This document shows positions 1 to 6,243 of a stretch of DNA of 11,356 bases, one piece after another. The position numbers were made by a program, and so were the translations under genes. Within the stretch, counting starts at the first letter, position 1; each line of letters opens with the position of its first letter. This DNA comes from CAYQTL01 sp964420405. Its GTDB lineage: Bacteria > Acidobacteriota > Thermoanaerobaculia > Thermoanaerobaculales > Sulfomarinibacteraceae. Where the stretch lies: positions 1 through 11,356 of the forward strand of contig CAYQTL010000106.1 in assembly GCA_964420405.1 (NCBI GenBank), read 5' to 3'. The notes below the pieces were generated by a model, which made no database searches, was not told the origin of the DNA, and saw nothing but the letters and a program-made list of their open reading frames with translations.

Positions 1-16
1 TGGCTTCGCAGGCTCC

Positions 17-120
17 GTAGCGCCACCTTCCAGGTGGCAGGCTTCGCAGGCCGATCCGGGCTCCCGCAGATCGAACGCGCCAGGTCCGAACGCCGCCTGC
101 CGGCTGGAAGCCGGCGCTAC
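17..120. repeat. REP-like inverted hairpin pair (copy 1, BIME-like)
   Basis: Two hairpin units face each other. The forward unit (17-38) is GTAG, two bases, then a 7-bp stem GCCACCT/AGGTGGC closed by a TCC loop. The reverse unit (99-120) is the complement: stem GCCGGCT/AGCCGGC, loop GGA, ending in CTAC. A GTAG tetranucleotide just 5' of a hairpin is the known hallmark of REP sequences mobilised by RAYT (TnpA-REP) proteins, and inverted REP pairs are called BIMEs. Further copies lie at 5670-5974 and 8672-8909. Spacing between the two unit starts is 82 bp here, against 62 bp in the other two arrays. No RAYT gene is visible in the window, so the class assignment is inference from structure. Confidence 0.75.
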
Positions 121-141
121 GGGCACCCGCTCATCCCGGGG

Positions 142-169
142 GGTCGCCGGGCGCGAAGCGCACGAGCAC
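142..169. repeat. 28-bp module flanking the REP copy (copy 1)
   Basis: This stretch matches 8914-8941 at 26 of 28 positions. In both places it lies a short distance past the last reverse REP unit (about 21 bp here, 4 bp there), so it may mark the end of a larger repeat element. Its function is unknown. It could also be leftover duplicated sequence from a REP insertion or recombination event. Confidence 0.55.
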
Positions 170-246
170 GCCGGCGCTGCGGGTTGGCGTCGGGGGTCGG
201 GTGGATCCCGGCACCGGGTCTGGGAAGACTTGCCCGGAGCACCGGG

Positions 247-252
247 TACACT
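247..252 (+). promoter_or_regulatory. Candidate -10 box (TACACT) for the TPR/propeller gene
   Basis: TACACT agrees with TATAAT at four of six positions and lies 29 bases before the ATG at 282. It sits in a GGGTACACTGCCC context that resembles the block before the next gene (GGGTAGACTCGCCC at 2373-2386). No convincing -35 was found. A purine-rich AGGGAGG at 266-272 is the likely ribosome binding site and decides the start at 282. Confidence 0.35.
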
Positions 253-281
253 GCCCGCTCCGAACAGGGAGGCCCGGATCG

Positions 282-2270
282 ATGCGCCACCAGACCGTCG
301 CCACCGTCGTCGTCCTGACCGCACTGCTGGTCGCGGTCACCTTCGCCTGCTCGACCGGCGATCAGGCGGCGACATCGCCTCCGGCCGCCGTCCTCGGCCC
401 GGAGGAGGTCCGTCAGGCGCGGCTGGAGGCCGCCATGGCGGGCCTCGAGTACTCGGAGCACGCCGTCCTGCCGGCGCCGGGCCACGCCCCGCTGGTCTCC
501 GATCCCGCCGAGGCCCGTCGCCTCGCCGCCGACGGAGAGGCGCTCCTCGCCCGCAACCGCACGGTGGAGGCGATCCAGACGTTCGTCGCCGCGGTGCTGG
601 CCGCACCCGATCTGCCCGGGCCGTACCTCGGGCTGGGCCGCGCCCTGCGCGTGAAGGGCCGCGCCCCGGAGGCGCTCGGCAGCCTGCGTACGGCCCGTCG
701 TCTCGGCGCCGATCCCGCCGAGACCGGCCTCTGGATCGGCGCCCTCCAGCACGGCCTCGGACGGTCCGACGACGCCCTCGACACCTGGCGATCGGTGGTC
801 GCGCTGGCGCCCGGCCACGGCTCGACCCACGCCCGGCTCGCGGCGCTGCTCGCCGTCCGCGGCGACCGGCGCGAGGCCCGCCGCCACCTCGAGGCGGCCC
901 GTGCCGCGGGGGCCGCCGTACCCGCCCAGCTCGTGGCGACCCTCGAAGGAGGCGGCGTCCCGACCGCCTCCTCCATGGACGACCCCGGCGCCCTCGCGGT
1001 CGGCCCGCAGGTGCGGGTCAACGTCACCGGCACGCCGAGCCGGTACAACGAGACCACCGCCGCAGCGCTCCCCGGCCCACCCGCCGAGGTCGTCGCCGGC
1101 TGGAACGACTACCGGGTCCCCCAGGCGATCCGCGCCGGCTTCGGCGTCAGCCTCGACGGCGGCGCGACCTGGACCGACCAGCTGCTGCGCCCCGACCCCT
1201 TCTACCAGTGCGAGGTCGAGGGCGACCCGATGACGGCCGTCGACGTCCGCACCGGGACCCTGTGGGCCGGCGCCATCGCGTTCGCCCTCGAAGCCGGCGA
1301 GGTCGGAGGCCTGTACGTCGCCCGCAAGGATCCGGGAGCGACCACCTTCGGCCCGCCGGTGATCGCGGCGTCCGGCTTCCGCGACAAGGGCTGGATGGCG
1401 GCCGGGCCGCTGCCGGGCCAGCCCGACACCACCCGCCTCCACCTCGCCCACGCCGACGGCTACCAGTACTCCGACGACCTCGGCGACAGCTTCTCGCCGG
1501 TGGACTTCCTCGACTCCGGCGTCGGCTTCCTGCCCCGCGTCGGCCCTGGCGGCGAGCTGTACATCGCCTACTGGGACTACTTCGACGGCGTGATGCTGGC
1601 CCGCAGCCTCGACGGCGGGACCACCTTCGGCCCGGCGATCCGCGCCGCGACCCGCCTCGACACCGAGTTCTTCGACGATCCCGTCCAGCTGCCGGGCACC
1701 TACCGGGCGTTCGCGCTCGCGGCCCTCGCGGTCGACCCGACGGATGGAGCCCTCTACGTGGTGTGGTTCGACACCACGTCGATCGTCGGCTCCGAGTACG
1801 ACGTCGACCTGTACCTCGCGACCTCGGCCGACCAGGGGACCACCTTCTCGGCTCCGCTCCTGATCGATCTCGGCCCCGGCGACCAGTTCTTCCCGTGGAT
1901 CGAGGTCGACGACGCCGGCCGCCTGCACCTGCTGTACTACGACACCGGCGCCACCGCCCAGAGCGACGCGGACGCCGACGGCTTGCTCGACGCCTCCTAC
2001 GCGGTGTCCGACGACGGTGGCCAGACCTGGGTCCGCGCGCCGCTCACGCCCACGCCGTTCGGCTCGGCGATCACCGACCTCGGCAACGGCCAGTTCATCG
2101 GCGACTACCAGGGGATCGCCGTCGCCGGCGAGCGGGCGATCCCGGTCTACATGGGCGAGGACGCCGGCCGGCCGGCGATCTACAGCCACGTCGTCGAGTC
2201 GGCGGCGACGCTGCTCGCCGACGGCTTCGAGTCCGGCGACACCTCGGCCTGGTCGGCGTCGGTGCCCTGA
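282..2270 (+). CDS. Exported TPR and Asp-box beta-propeller protein with DGFESGDTSAW C-terminal tag
   Basis: The 662-residue protein starts at ATG 282, chosen because AGGGAGG lies 9 bases upstream and a hydrophobic signal follows at once. An in-frame GTG at 201 would put 27 charged or polar residues before the signal. The signal ends in VTFAC (Cys23), an imperfect lipobox, so lipoprotein status is uncertain. Residues about 75-220 are helical TPR-like repeats. Residues about 240-640 form a sialidase-like beta-propeller with five Asp-boxes (S-x-D-x-G-x-T-W/F type) starting at S290, S397, S442, S515 and S576; the second is degenerate. This fold serves glycosidases but also plain binding proteins, and no catalytic set was verified, so no enzyme activity is claimed. 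The end, residues 644-662, is the LLADGFESGDTSAWS tag shared with two neighbours. The next gene begins 117 bp downstream. Confidence 0.85.
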   Translation: MRHQTVATVVVLTALLVAVTFACSTGDQAATSPPAAVLGPEEVRQARLEAAMAGLEYSEHAVLPAPGHAPLVSDPAEARRLAADGEALLARNRTVEAIQTFVAAVLAAPDLPGPYLGLGRALRVKGRAPEALGSLRTARRLGADPAETGLWIGALQHGLGRSDDALDTWRSVVALAPGHGSTHARLAALLAVRGDRREARRHLEAARAAGAAVPAQLVATLEGGGVPTASSMDDPGALAVGPQVRVNVTGTPSRYNETTAAALPGPPAEVVAGWNDYRVPQAIRAGFGVSLDGGATWTDQLLRPDPFYQCEVEGDPMTAVDVRTGTLWAGAIAFALEAGEVGGLYVARKDPGATTFGPPVIAASGFRDKGWMAAGPLPGQPDTTRLHLAHADGYQYSDDLGDSFSPVDFLDSGVGFLPRVGPGGELYIAYWDYFDGVMLARSLDGGTTFGPAIRAATRLDTEFFDDPVQLPGTYRAFALAALAVDPTDGALYVVWFDTTSIVGSEYDVDLYLATSADQGTTFSAPLLIDLGPGDQFFPWIEVDDAGRLHLLYYDTGATAQSDADADGLLDASYAVSDDGGQTWVRAPLTPTPFGSAITDLGNGQFIGDYQGIAVAGERAIPVYMGEDAGRPAIYSHVVESAATLLADGFESGDTSAWSASVP

Positions 2271-2375
2271 GCGCGGTCTGGCGCGGGTCGCCTCGACACC
2301 GGGGCAGTGGGCGCGAACGCGGGGCCTCGCCACGGGGTGCGATCCCGGACACACTCGGGGCCGGGTTCCGGCGGG

Positions 2376-2381
2376 TAGACT
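2376..2381 (+). promoter_or_regulatory. Candidate -10 box (TAGACT) next to the start codon
   Basis: TAGACT ends six bases before the ATG at 2388, and there is no Shine-Dalgarno sequence between. With the usual 6-7 base distance from -10 to transcription start, the transcript would begin at or beside the A of the ATG, which means a leaderless mRNA. A similar layout occurs at 4067-4080. Confidence 0.4.
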
Positions 2382-2387
2382 CGCCCC

Positions 2388-4034
2388 ATGAGCCCACAGC
2401 CTAAAGCGTCCGCCGCCGCAGCCCTCCTCTCGACCGTGCTCTGCGCGAGCACCTTCGCGCAGTCCACGTTCCACGTCGCGACCGGCGGTTCCGACCAGAC
2501 CGGCGACGGCTCGGCCGGGGCGCCGTGGGCGACCGTCAGCCACGCGGTGGACGAGGTTCCCGACGGCAGCCTGGTGCTGGTCGCGCCCGGCACCTACGAC
2601 GGCCGGGTCGACCTCGACCGGCAGTTCGCGACCGGGATCACGATCCGCTCCGAGGTCCCCTACCAGGCCCGGCTGCGCCACACCGACACCGTGATCCGCT
2701 GTTCCTACGGCGCCGGCATCGCGGTCGAGGGGTTCGACATCGCGCACGCGGGACCCGGCGCCGGCGCGCTGGTGATCCAGGTCCAGGACCTCCTCGGGGC
2801 GTACCCGGGGGGCGCCGGCGGCGACCCGGTGGTGTCGCGCATCACCTTCCGCGACAACGTCCTCCACGACAGCTTCAACAACGACATCCTCAAGATCAAC
2901 AACGGCGCCGAGGACGTCCTGGTCGAGCGCAACATGTTCTACAACCAGTCCGGCTCCGACGAGCACATCGACATCAACTCGGTGCTCGACGTGGTGGTCC
3001 AGGACAACGTCTTCTTCAACGACTTCGAGGGCTCGGGGCGGACCAACGCGAACGACACCTCGAGCTTCGTCGTGGTCAAGGACTCCAACGCCTCCGACGA
3101 CGCCGTCCTGGGTTCGGAAGGGGTCGCGATCCGCCGCAACGTCTTCGTGCACTGGCAGGGCTCGACCGGCTCCGGCTTCGTGCTGTGCGGCGAGGACGGC
3201 CAGCCGTTCTTCGAGGCCCGCGACATGCTCATCGAGAACAACCTGATGCTCGGCGACGCCGGCAACACCATGCGGGCCCCTTTCGGCGTCAAGGGCTGCC
3301 GCGACGTCACGTTCCGCGCCAACACGGTCGCCGGCGACCTGCCGTCGCTCGCGTACGCGATGCGCCTGAACCGGGAAGGCTCGAACCTCCAGAACGAGGC
3401 CATCGTGCTGCGCAACAACGCGTGGTCGGATCCGGGCGGAACCATGGGCGCGACCGCCGGGGGCGGCTCCAACGACTTCTCCGACACCCCGCCCGCGGAC
3501 ACCGTGAGCTTCACGCTCGCACGCAACCTCTACTTCAACGGCGGCGCCGCGATCCCGTACGACGCCTCGGAGCTGGTCAACTGGACCGACGACCCGGCCG
3601 CCGTCGTCGGCGACCCGGCGCTTGCCTCCCAGGCCGGCCTCGTCCTGCCGCGGTGGGACCCCGGCGCCGGAACGTTCGCCGACGGCTCGGCCACGATCCG
3701 GGAAGTCCACCGACGGCTGGTGGAACGCTACGGGACCCCGGCAGCGGGCTCCGCGCTCATCGGCGCCGCGGATCCGGCCCATGCGCCGTCCGACGACATC
3801 CTCGGCCGCGACCGCTCCCTCGCCGCCGCGCCCGACCTGGGCTGCGTCCAGACCGGGATCGGCCTGCTACTCGCCGACGGCTTCGAGTCCGGCGACCTCT
3901 CCGCCTGGTCCGCGTCGGCTCCGCGAGCGCGCCCGGATCGCGACGGCGACGGCCGTGGTTGCTGCGGCGCGGCAGGCATACCGGTCTACGGCTGCGAGGG
4001 TGTGAAGGCGGCGCCCGACTCCCGGCACCGGTGA
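2388..4034 (+). CDS. Secreted right-handed beta-helix protein with C-terminal tag and extra tail
   Basis: The protein has 548 residues. A signal peptide ends near residue 25 (STFAQ, signal peptidase I type). Residues about 27-75 carry the opening typical of parallel beta-helix proteins: GSDQTGDG, then PWATVSHAV, then VAPGTYDG. Residues about 75-400 hold repeated N/D-V-x-x-x-x-N strand-turn units such as VERNMFYNQ, VQDNVFFND and IENNLMLGD. The fold is used by polysaccharide lyases and many carbohydrate-binding proteins; family membership and activity cannot be fixed by eye. Residues 493-512 are the LADGFESGDLSAWSASAP tag. Unlike its neighbours, the frame then continues for 36 more residues that contain DRDGDG and two cysteine-containing stretches. 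At the point where the upstream gene has TGA this gene has CGA (3924-3926), so the tail may come from a lost stop codon. The ATG has no Shine-Dalgarno sequence and may be leaderless. Confidence 0.85.
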   Translation: MSPQPKASAAAALLSTVLCASTFAQSTFHVATGGSDQTGDGSAGAPWATVSHAVDEVPDGSLVLVAPGTYDGRVDLDRQFATGITIRSEVPYQARLRHTDTVIRCSYGAGIAVEGFDIAHAGPGAGALVIQVQDLLGAYPGGAGGDPVVSRITFRDNVLHDSFNNDILKINNGAEDVLVERNMFYNQSGSDEHIDINSVLDVVVQDNVFFNDFEGSGRTNANDTSSFVVVKDSNASDDAVLGSEGVAIRRNVFVHWQGSTGSGFVLCGEDGQPFFEARDMLIENNLMLGDAGNTMRAPFGVKGCRDVTFRANTVAGDLPSLAYAMRLNREGSNLQNEAIVLRNNAWSDPGGTMGATAGGGSNDFSDTPPADTVSFTLARNLYFNGGAAIPYDASELVNWTDDPAAVVGDPALASQAGLVLPRWDPGAGTFADGSATIREVHRRLVERYGTPAAGSALIGAADPAHAPSDDILGRDRSLAAAPDLGCVQTGIGLLLADGFESGDLSAWSASAPRARPDRDGDGRGCCGAAGIPVYGCEGVKAAPDSRHR

Positions 4035-4066
4035 GGCGACGCGCGCGCGGGCCGACGCCGGGCCGC

Positions 4067-4072
4067 TATGCT
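4067..4072 (+). promoter_or_regulatory. Candidate -10 box (TATGCT), possibly overlapping the annotated start
   Basis: TATGCT here is identical to the hexamer at 4749-4754. It overlaps the ATG at 4068. If it is a true -10 element, transcription would begin near 4079-4080, exactly at an in-frame GTG (4080), and the next gene would be leaderless with a GTG start four codons shorter. Confidence 0.35.
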
Positions 4073-4484
4073 GGGGACCGTGCTGCGCACCTTCCTGTGC
4101 TCCCTGGCCGACATCACCGCGGACGACCTGCGCTACTCGCGGACCACCGGCCCCCGTCCGCGCCTCGAGATCACCCCGGCCGGCCCGCCGGAGCTCGCGC
4201 TCCTCGGCCGGCTGCTCGGGGCCGGCGACGATCAGGCGATCCTGCGCGGCTTCCGGCTGCTTGCCGGGGAAAGCCAGGAGCCACCCTGGGTGATCGGGGT
4301 GCCGGAGGAGCTCCGCGACCTCCTCGCATCGATCGGGGAGAACGCGCTTCCGCGCCTCGCCGATGCGTGGGCCACGGCGCTGCAGGCCGAGCCGACCTCG
4401 ACCCTCGACATCCTCCGCGGCATCCGCGATCTGGCCGTCACGGGCCCCGGCCCGCTGGCCCTCCACGTCACCGGTCGACCGTGA
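4068..4484 (+). CDS. Small uncharacterised protein
   Basis: The frame gives 138 residues from ATG 4068, or 134 from the in-frame GTG at 4080. The GTG is attractive because TATGCT at 4067-4072 looks like a -10 box, and neither start has a Shine-Dalgarno sequence. The product has no obvious signal peptide or membrane helix and appears cytoplasmic. It contains an N-terminal LCSLADITADDLRYSRT stretch, a central amphipathic part (LLGRLLGAGDDQAILRGFRLL), then WVIGVPEELRDLLASI and a helix around LPRLADAWATALQ. I do not recognise the family. Codon use matches the neighbouring genes (G/C third positions), which supports real coding. It begins 33 bp after the beta-helix gene stops and is followed by 363 bp without a clear gene. 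Confidence 0.65.
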   Translation: MLGTVLRTFLCSLADITADDLRYSRTTGPRPRLEITPAGPPELALLGRLLGAGDDQAILRGFRLLAGESQEPPWVIGVPEELRDLLASIGENALPRLADAWATALQAEPTSTLDILRGIRDLAVTGPGPLALHVTGRP

Positions 4485-4745
4485 CGGACGCGGTCCCGCC
4501 TTTCCTTCGTTCCGGGTGACGACAGCTCCGGAGACGCGACATCCGAGGATCGTGCGCTCGAGGTCACTGACAGCTCTCGGGGTCGCGGCTGCCACGACGC
4601 CCTCGCTGGTCGTGCTCGGCTCGGGGTCCGGCGCCGGGGCCGCTGTCCCCGCACCGGCGATCCCCGCCCGCCGGCGGCACCCGACCCTCGCACCGTGAGG
4701 CCGTGGGCTGCCGACCCCGCTCGACCTCTTCGCCCGAGTCGCAGA
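4485..4745. other. Intergenic stretch without a convincing gene
   Basis: No supported gene is visible between the small unknown gene and the next promoter. One plus-strand frame opening at GTG 4552 and stopping at 4696-4698 gives 48 residues that look like a basic N-terminus followed by a hydrophobic Ala/Gly/Val run, as in a signal peptide, but nothing follows it and it has no ribosome binding site. It may be the decayed start of a lost exported protein or chance in GC-rich DNA. Confidence 0.4.
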
Positions 4746-4754
4746 TGGTATGCT
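4746..4754 (+). promoter_or_regulatory. Candidate extended -10 promoter (TGG-TATGCT)
   Basis: TATGCT is preceded directly by TGG, which gives the TGn form of an extended -10 element; such promoters can work with a weak -35. Transcription would start near 4761, leaving a leader of about 87 bases before the ATG at 4848. The local sequence is less GC-rich than its surroundings. Confidence 0.4.
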
Positions 4755-4847
4755 CGAAACGACACTGGTCAGCTCGTTCCGACGACGATTCCGAGCGGGT
4801 CCCACCCGTCGCGGGGCCGGCTCCCGAGCCCGGATCGGAGGAGAGCC

Positions 4848-5510
4848 ATGATCCGGCCGCCCACCACTCTGGTCGTTTTCGCCTGTCTCTCGATGGTCGC
4901 GACCGCCGCTCCGGGAGCCGCCCGGAGCGACCGACGCGCCGAGATCGTCCTGTTCGACAGCGCACCGGCGGACGCCACCACCGGCGTCAAGGTCACCGAG
5001 TACTTCGTCGGCGACGATTTCTCCCCGGCCGTCAGCGCCACGGCGACCACCGTCACCTTCGAGCTCGGCGACTGGAACGGCGACTTCCCCGCCCTCTTCG
5101 ACGGCCTGATCCGGTGGTCGGTCCACACCAACGACCTCGGCGACCCCGGCCCGGAGATCGCCCGCGGCGCCGCCGTCGACGTGACCTTCACCGAGGTGAC
5201 GCCACCAGGAGGCTGCGTCTACTCCGCCTGCTACCACGTCCGCTTCCACCTCGGCCAGCAGGTCCCGCTCCTCGACTCCGTGCTCTACTGGCTCGTGCTC
5301 AACGTCAACCGGGGGCTCTCTCCGTCCGAGCTGCACTCGTGGATCAAGGCGTCGGCGCTCAACTCGAACCACGCGCACTTCCGGGGCGACGCCGGCACCT
5401 GGACCGACGCCGGCTTCGACGTCACCTTCTCGGTGATCGCGAGCACCGACGCCCCCTACCTCTTCGCCGACGGCTTCGAGACCGGCGACACCTCCGTCTG
5501 GCAGCCCTGA
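4848..5510 (+). CDS. Small secreted protein of unknown function with DGFETGDTSVW C-terminal tag
   Basis: The protein has 220 residues. The start at ATG 4848 is supported by GGAGGA at 4837-4842; an upstream in-frame start at 4695 would add 51 residues unlike a signal and would lie upstream of the candidate promoter. A signal peptide (MIRPPTTLVVFACLSMVATAA) probably ends at PGAA near residue 25. The body is rich in beta strands, with YFVGDDFSP near residue 50, a W-x-V-H-T-N-D-L-G-D-P-G-P-E segment and a C-x-x-x-x-C pair (GGCVYSACYH). The DDF-type opening and the GDPGPE turn resemble surface beta-sandwich domains found in proteins with C-terminal anchors, but this is a loose resemblance. The last residues, 204-220, are YLFADGFETGDTSVWQP, the tag shared with the proteins at 282 and 2388. 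A hexamer tract begins 21 bp after the stop. Confidence 0.75.
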   Translation: MIRPPTTLVVFACLSMVATAAPGAARSDRRAEIVLFDSAPADATTGVKVTEYFVGDDFSPAVSATATTVTFELGDWNGDFPALFDGLIRWSVHTNDLGDPGPEIARGAAVDVTFTEVTPPGGCVYSACYHVRFHLGQQVPLLDSVLYWLVLNVNRGLSPSELHSWIKASALNSNHAHFRGDAGTWTDAGFDVTFSVIASTDAPYLFADGFETGDTSVWQP

Positions 5511-5530
5511 GCTGGCTTTCACCCGGGCTT

Positions 5531-5586
5531 CCGATCCCGATCCCCATCCCGATCCCGATCCCCATCCCGATCCCGGCGAGATGATC
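5531..5586. repeat. CCSATC hexamer tract with 14-bp conserved flank (copy 1)
   Basis: Seven hexamers run from 5531 to 5572 in an 18-bp higher-order pattern (CCGATC, CCGATC, CCCATC, repeated twice, plus one CCGATC). They are followed by CCGGCGAGATGATC at 5573-5586. The second tract, at 7213-7250, ends in the same 14 bases with one change. The minus strand reads as seven runs of three or more G separated by two- or three-base spacers, a G-quadruplex pattern. The tract lies just after the stop of the gene at 4848. Confidence 0.85.
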
Positions 5587-5654
5587 CGCCGGCGGAGCCA
5601 GCGACGCGTGAAGCTGCGAACGCGGGCAGGCCGACTCACCGAGCCCGAACGAAC

Positions 5655-6012
5655 GCCTGCCGGCTGCCCGTAGCGCCAGCTTCCAGCTGGCTGGCTTCGC
5701 GGGCCGTCTCGCCGGGCTCGGACACATGCCTGCCGGCTGGAAGCCGGCGCTACGGGCTGGCTTCGCGGGCCGTCTCGCCGGGCTCGGACACATGCCTGCC
5801 GGCTGGAAGNNNNNNNNNNNNNNNNNNNNNNNNNNNNNNNNNNNNNNNNNNNNNNNNNNNNNNNNNNNNNNNNNNNNNNNNNNNNNNNNNNNNNNNNNNN
5901 NNNNNNNNNGGCTGGCTTCGCGGGCCGTCTCGCCGGGCTCGGACACATGCCTGCCGGCTGGAAGCCGGCACTACGGGCTGGCTTCGCAGGCCGTCTCGCC
6001 GGGCTCGGACAC
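5655..6012. repeat. 66-bp tandem REP-like array (copy 2), split by an assembly gap
   Basis: One forward hairpin unit (GTAG at 5670, stem GCCAGCT/AGCTGGC, loop TCC, to 5691) is followed by reverse units at 5732-5753, 5798 into the gap, and 5953-5974 (stem GCCGGCT/AGCCGGC, loop GGA, then CTAC). Reverse units repeat every 66 bp, and the linker GGCTTCGCGGGCCGTC plus CGCCGGGCTCGGACAC is nearly identical in each. The array ends at 6012, where the next unit would begin. The forward-to-reverse distance is 62 bp, the same as in the array at 8760-8843. Because 66 is a multiple of three, several frames stay open through the array and give false repetitive proteins of 22-residue units. Confidence 0.85.
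5810..5909. other. Assembly gap (100 N) of placeholder length
   Basis: Exactly 100 unknown bases interrupt the 66-bp array. Unit starts at 5791 and 5946 are 155 apart, which is not a multiple of 66, so the gap length is not real. If all hidden units are 66 bp, the true gap is 11 plus a multiple of 66 bases; with 11, the flanking halves join into one normal unit. Confidence 0.95.
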
Positions 6013-6108
6013 GGCAGGGCGGCCTCCCACCTCGTGGTCCAGCTCGGTGAACGTCTCGTCACCTGGGCTGGTCATGACGCCGGAGGTGATCGGAGGCGGA
6101 ACCCGAGC

Positions 6109-6117
6109 TGCTACATT
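6109..6117 (+). promoter_or_regulatory. Candidate extended -10 promoter (TGC-TACATT) for the FHA-GGDEF gene
   Basis: TACATT preceded by TGC gives an extended -10 pattern like that at 4746-4754. Transcription would start near 6124, leaving a leader of about 120 bases before the ATG at 6244. A second AT-richer patch with TAGAAC at 6201-6206 is an alternative, shorter-leader promoter. Confidence 0.35.
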
Positions 6118-6135
6118 GGTGTCACACTGAGCAGC

Positions 6136-6189
6136 TGTCGCCGGGAGCGACCATCCCGCGGAACCGACGTCCCGGCGGCGCGCGATGGT
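6136..6189 (+). promoter_or_regulatory. Possible structured 5' leader (hairpin, potential pseudoknot)
   Basis: Bases 6136-6146 can pair with 6170-6180 in an 11-bp stem; the core CGCCGGGA/TCCCGGCG is perfect and two outer pairs are G-U. The loop contains ACCATC (6150-6155), which is exactly complementary to GATGGT at 6184-6189 just after the stem, so a pseudoknot or an alternative hairpin is possible. No known riboswitch consensus was recognised; the GEMM c-di-GMP core was looked for and not found. Stems like this also arise by chance in GC-rich DNA. Confidence 0.25.
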
Positions 6190-6243
6190 GGAGGCGGCAA
6201 TAGAACTCTGACGAAATCGATTCCTCTTCGCGGAGAAGCGCCG

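Noticed and set aside
34..318. Short plus-strand frame at the left edge
   Set aside because: It is translated REP repeat and boundary sequence and overlaps the promoter and start of the gene at 282.
117..3782. Very long minus-strand open frame (1221 codons) opposite the first two genes
   Set aside because: It is Arg/Val/Glu/Gly-rich low-complexity antisense translation, typical of stop-poor GC-rich DNA. The plus strand has signal peptides, Asp-boxes, beta-helix motifs and ribosome sites.
2525..4519. Long plus-strand frame overlapping the beta-helix gene
   Set aside because: It is an Arg/Pro-rich frame-shifted shadow with no recognisable domain and it crosses two better supported genes.
4552..4698. 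48-codon GTG-start frame resembling a signal peptide
   Set aside because: It has no ribosome site, no mature domain and no partner; kept only as a remark in the intergenic entry.
5655..6012. CRISPR array
   Set aside because: The period is 66 bp but the whole unit repeats almost identically; there are no unique spacers and no cas genes.
3867..6062. Long minus-strand frame running through the assembly gap
   Set aside because: It includes the unknown bases and repeat-encoded 22-residue units, and lies antisense to three plus-strand genes.
5971..6075. 34-codon minus-strand frame beginning MTSPGDETFTELDHEV
   Set aside because: The first half has gene-like codon use and might be a remnant, but it has no ribosome site and its second half is only REP repeat.
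6124..6243. GEMM-type c-di-GMP riboswitch before the cyclase gene
   Set aside because: The conserved GEMM core bases were not found; only an unclassified stem and a possible pseudoknot are visible.
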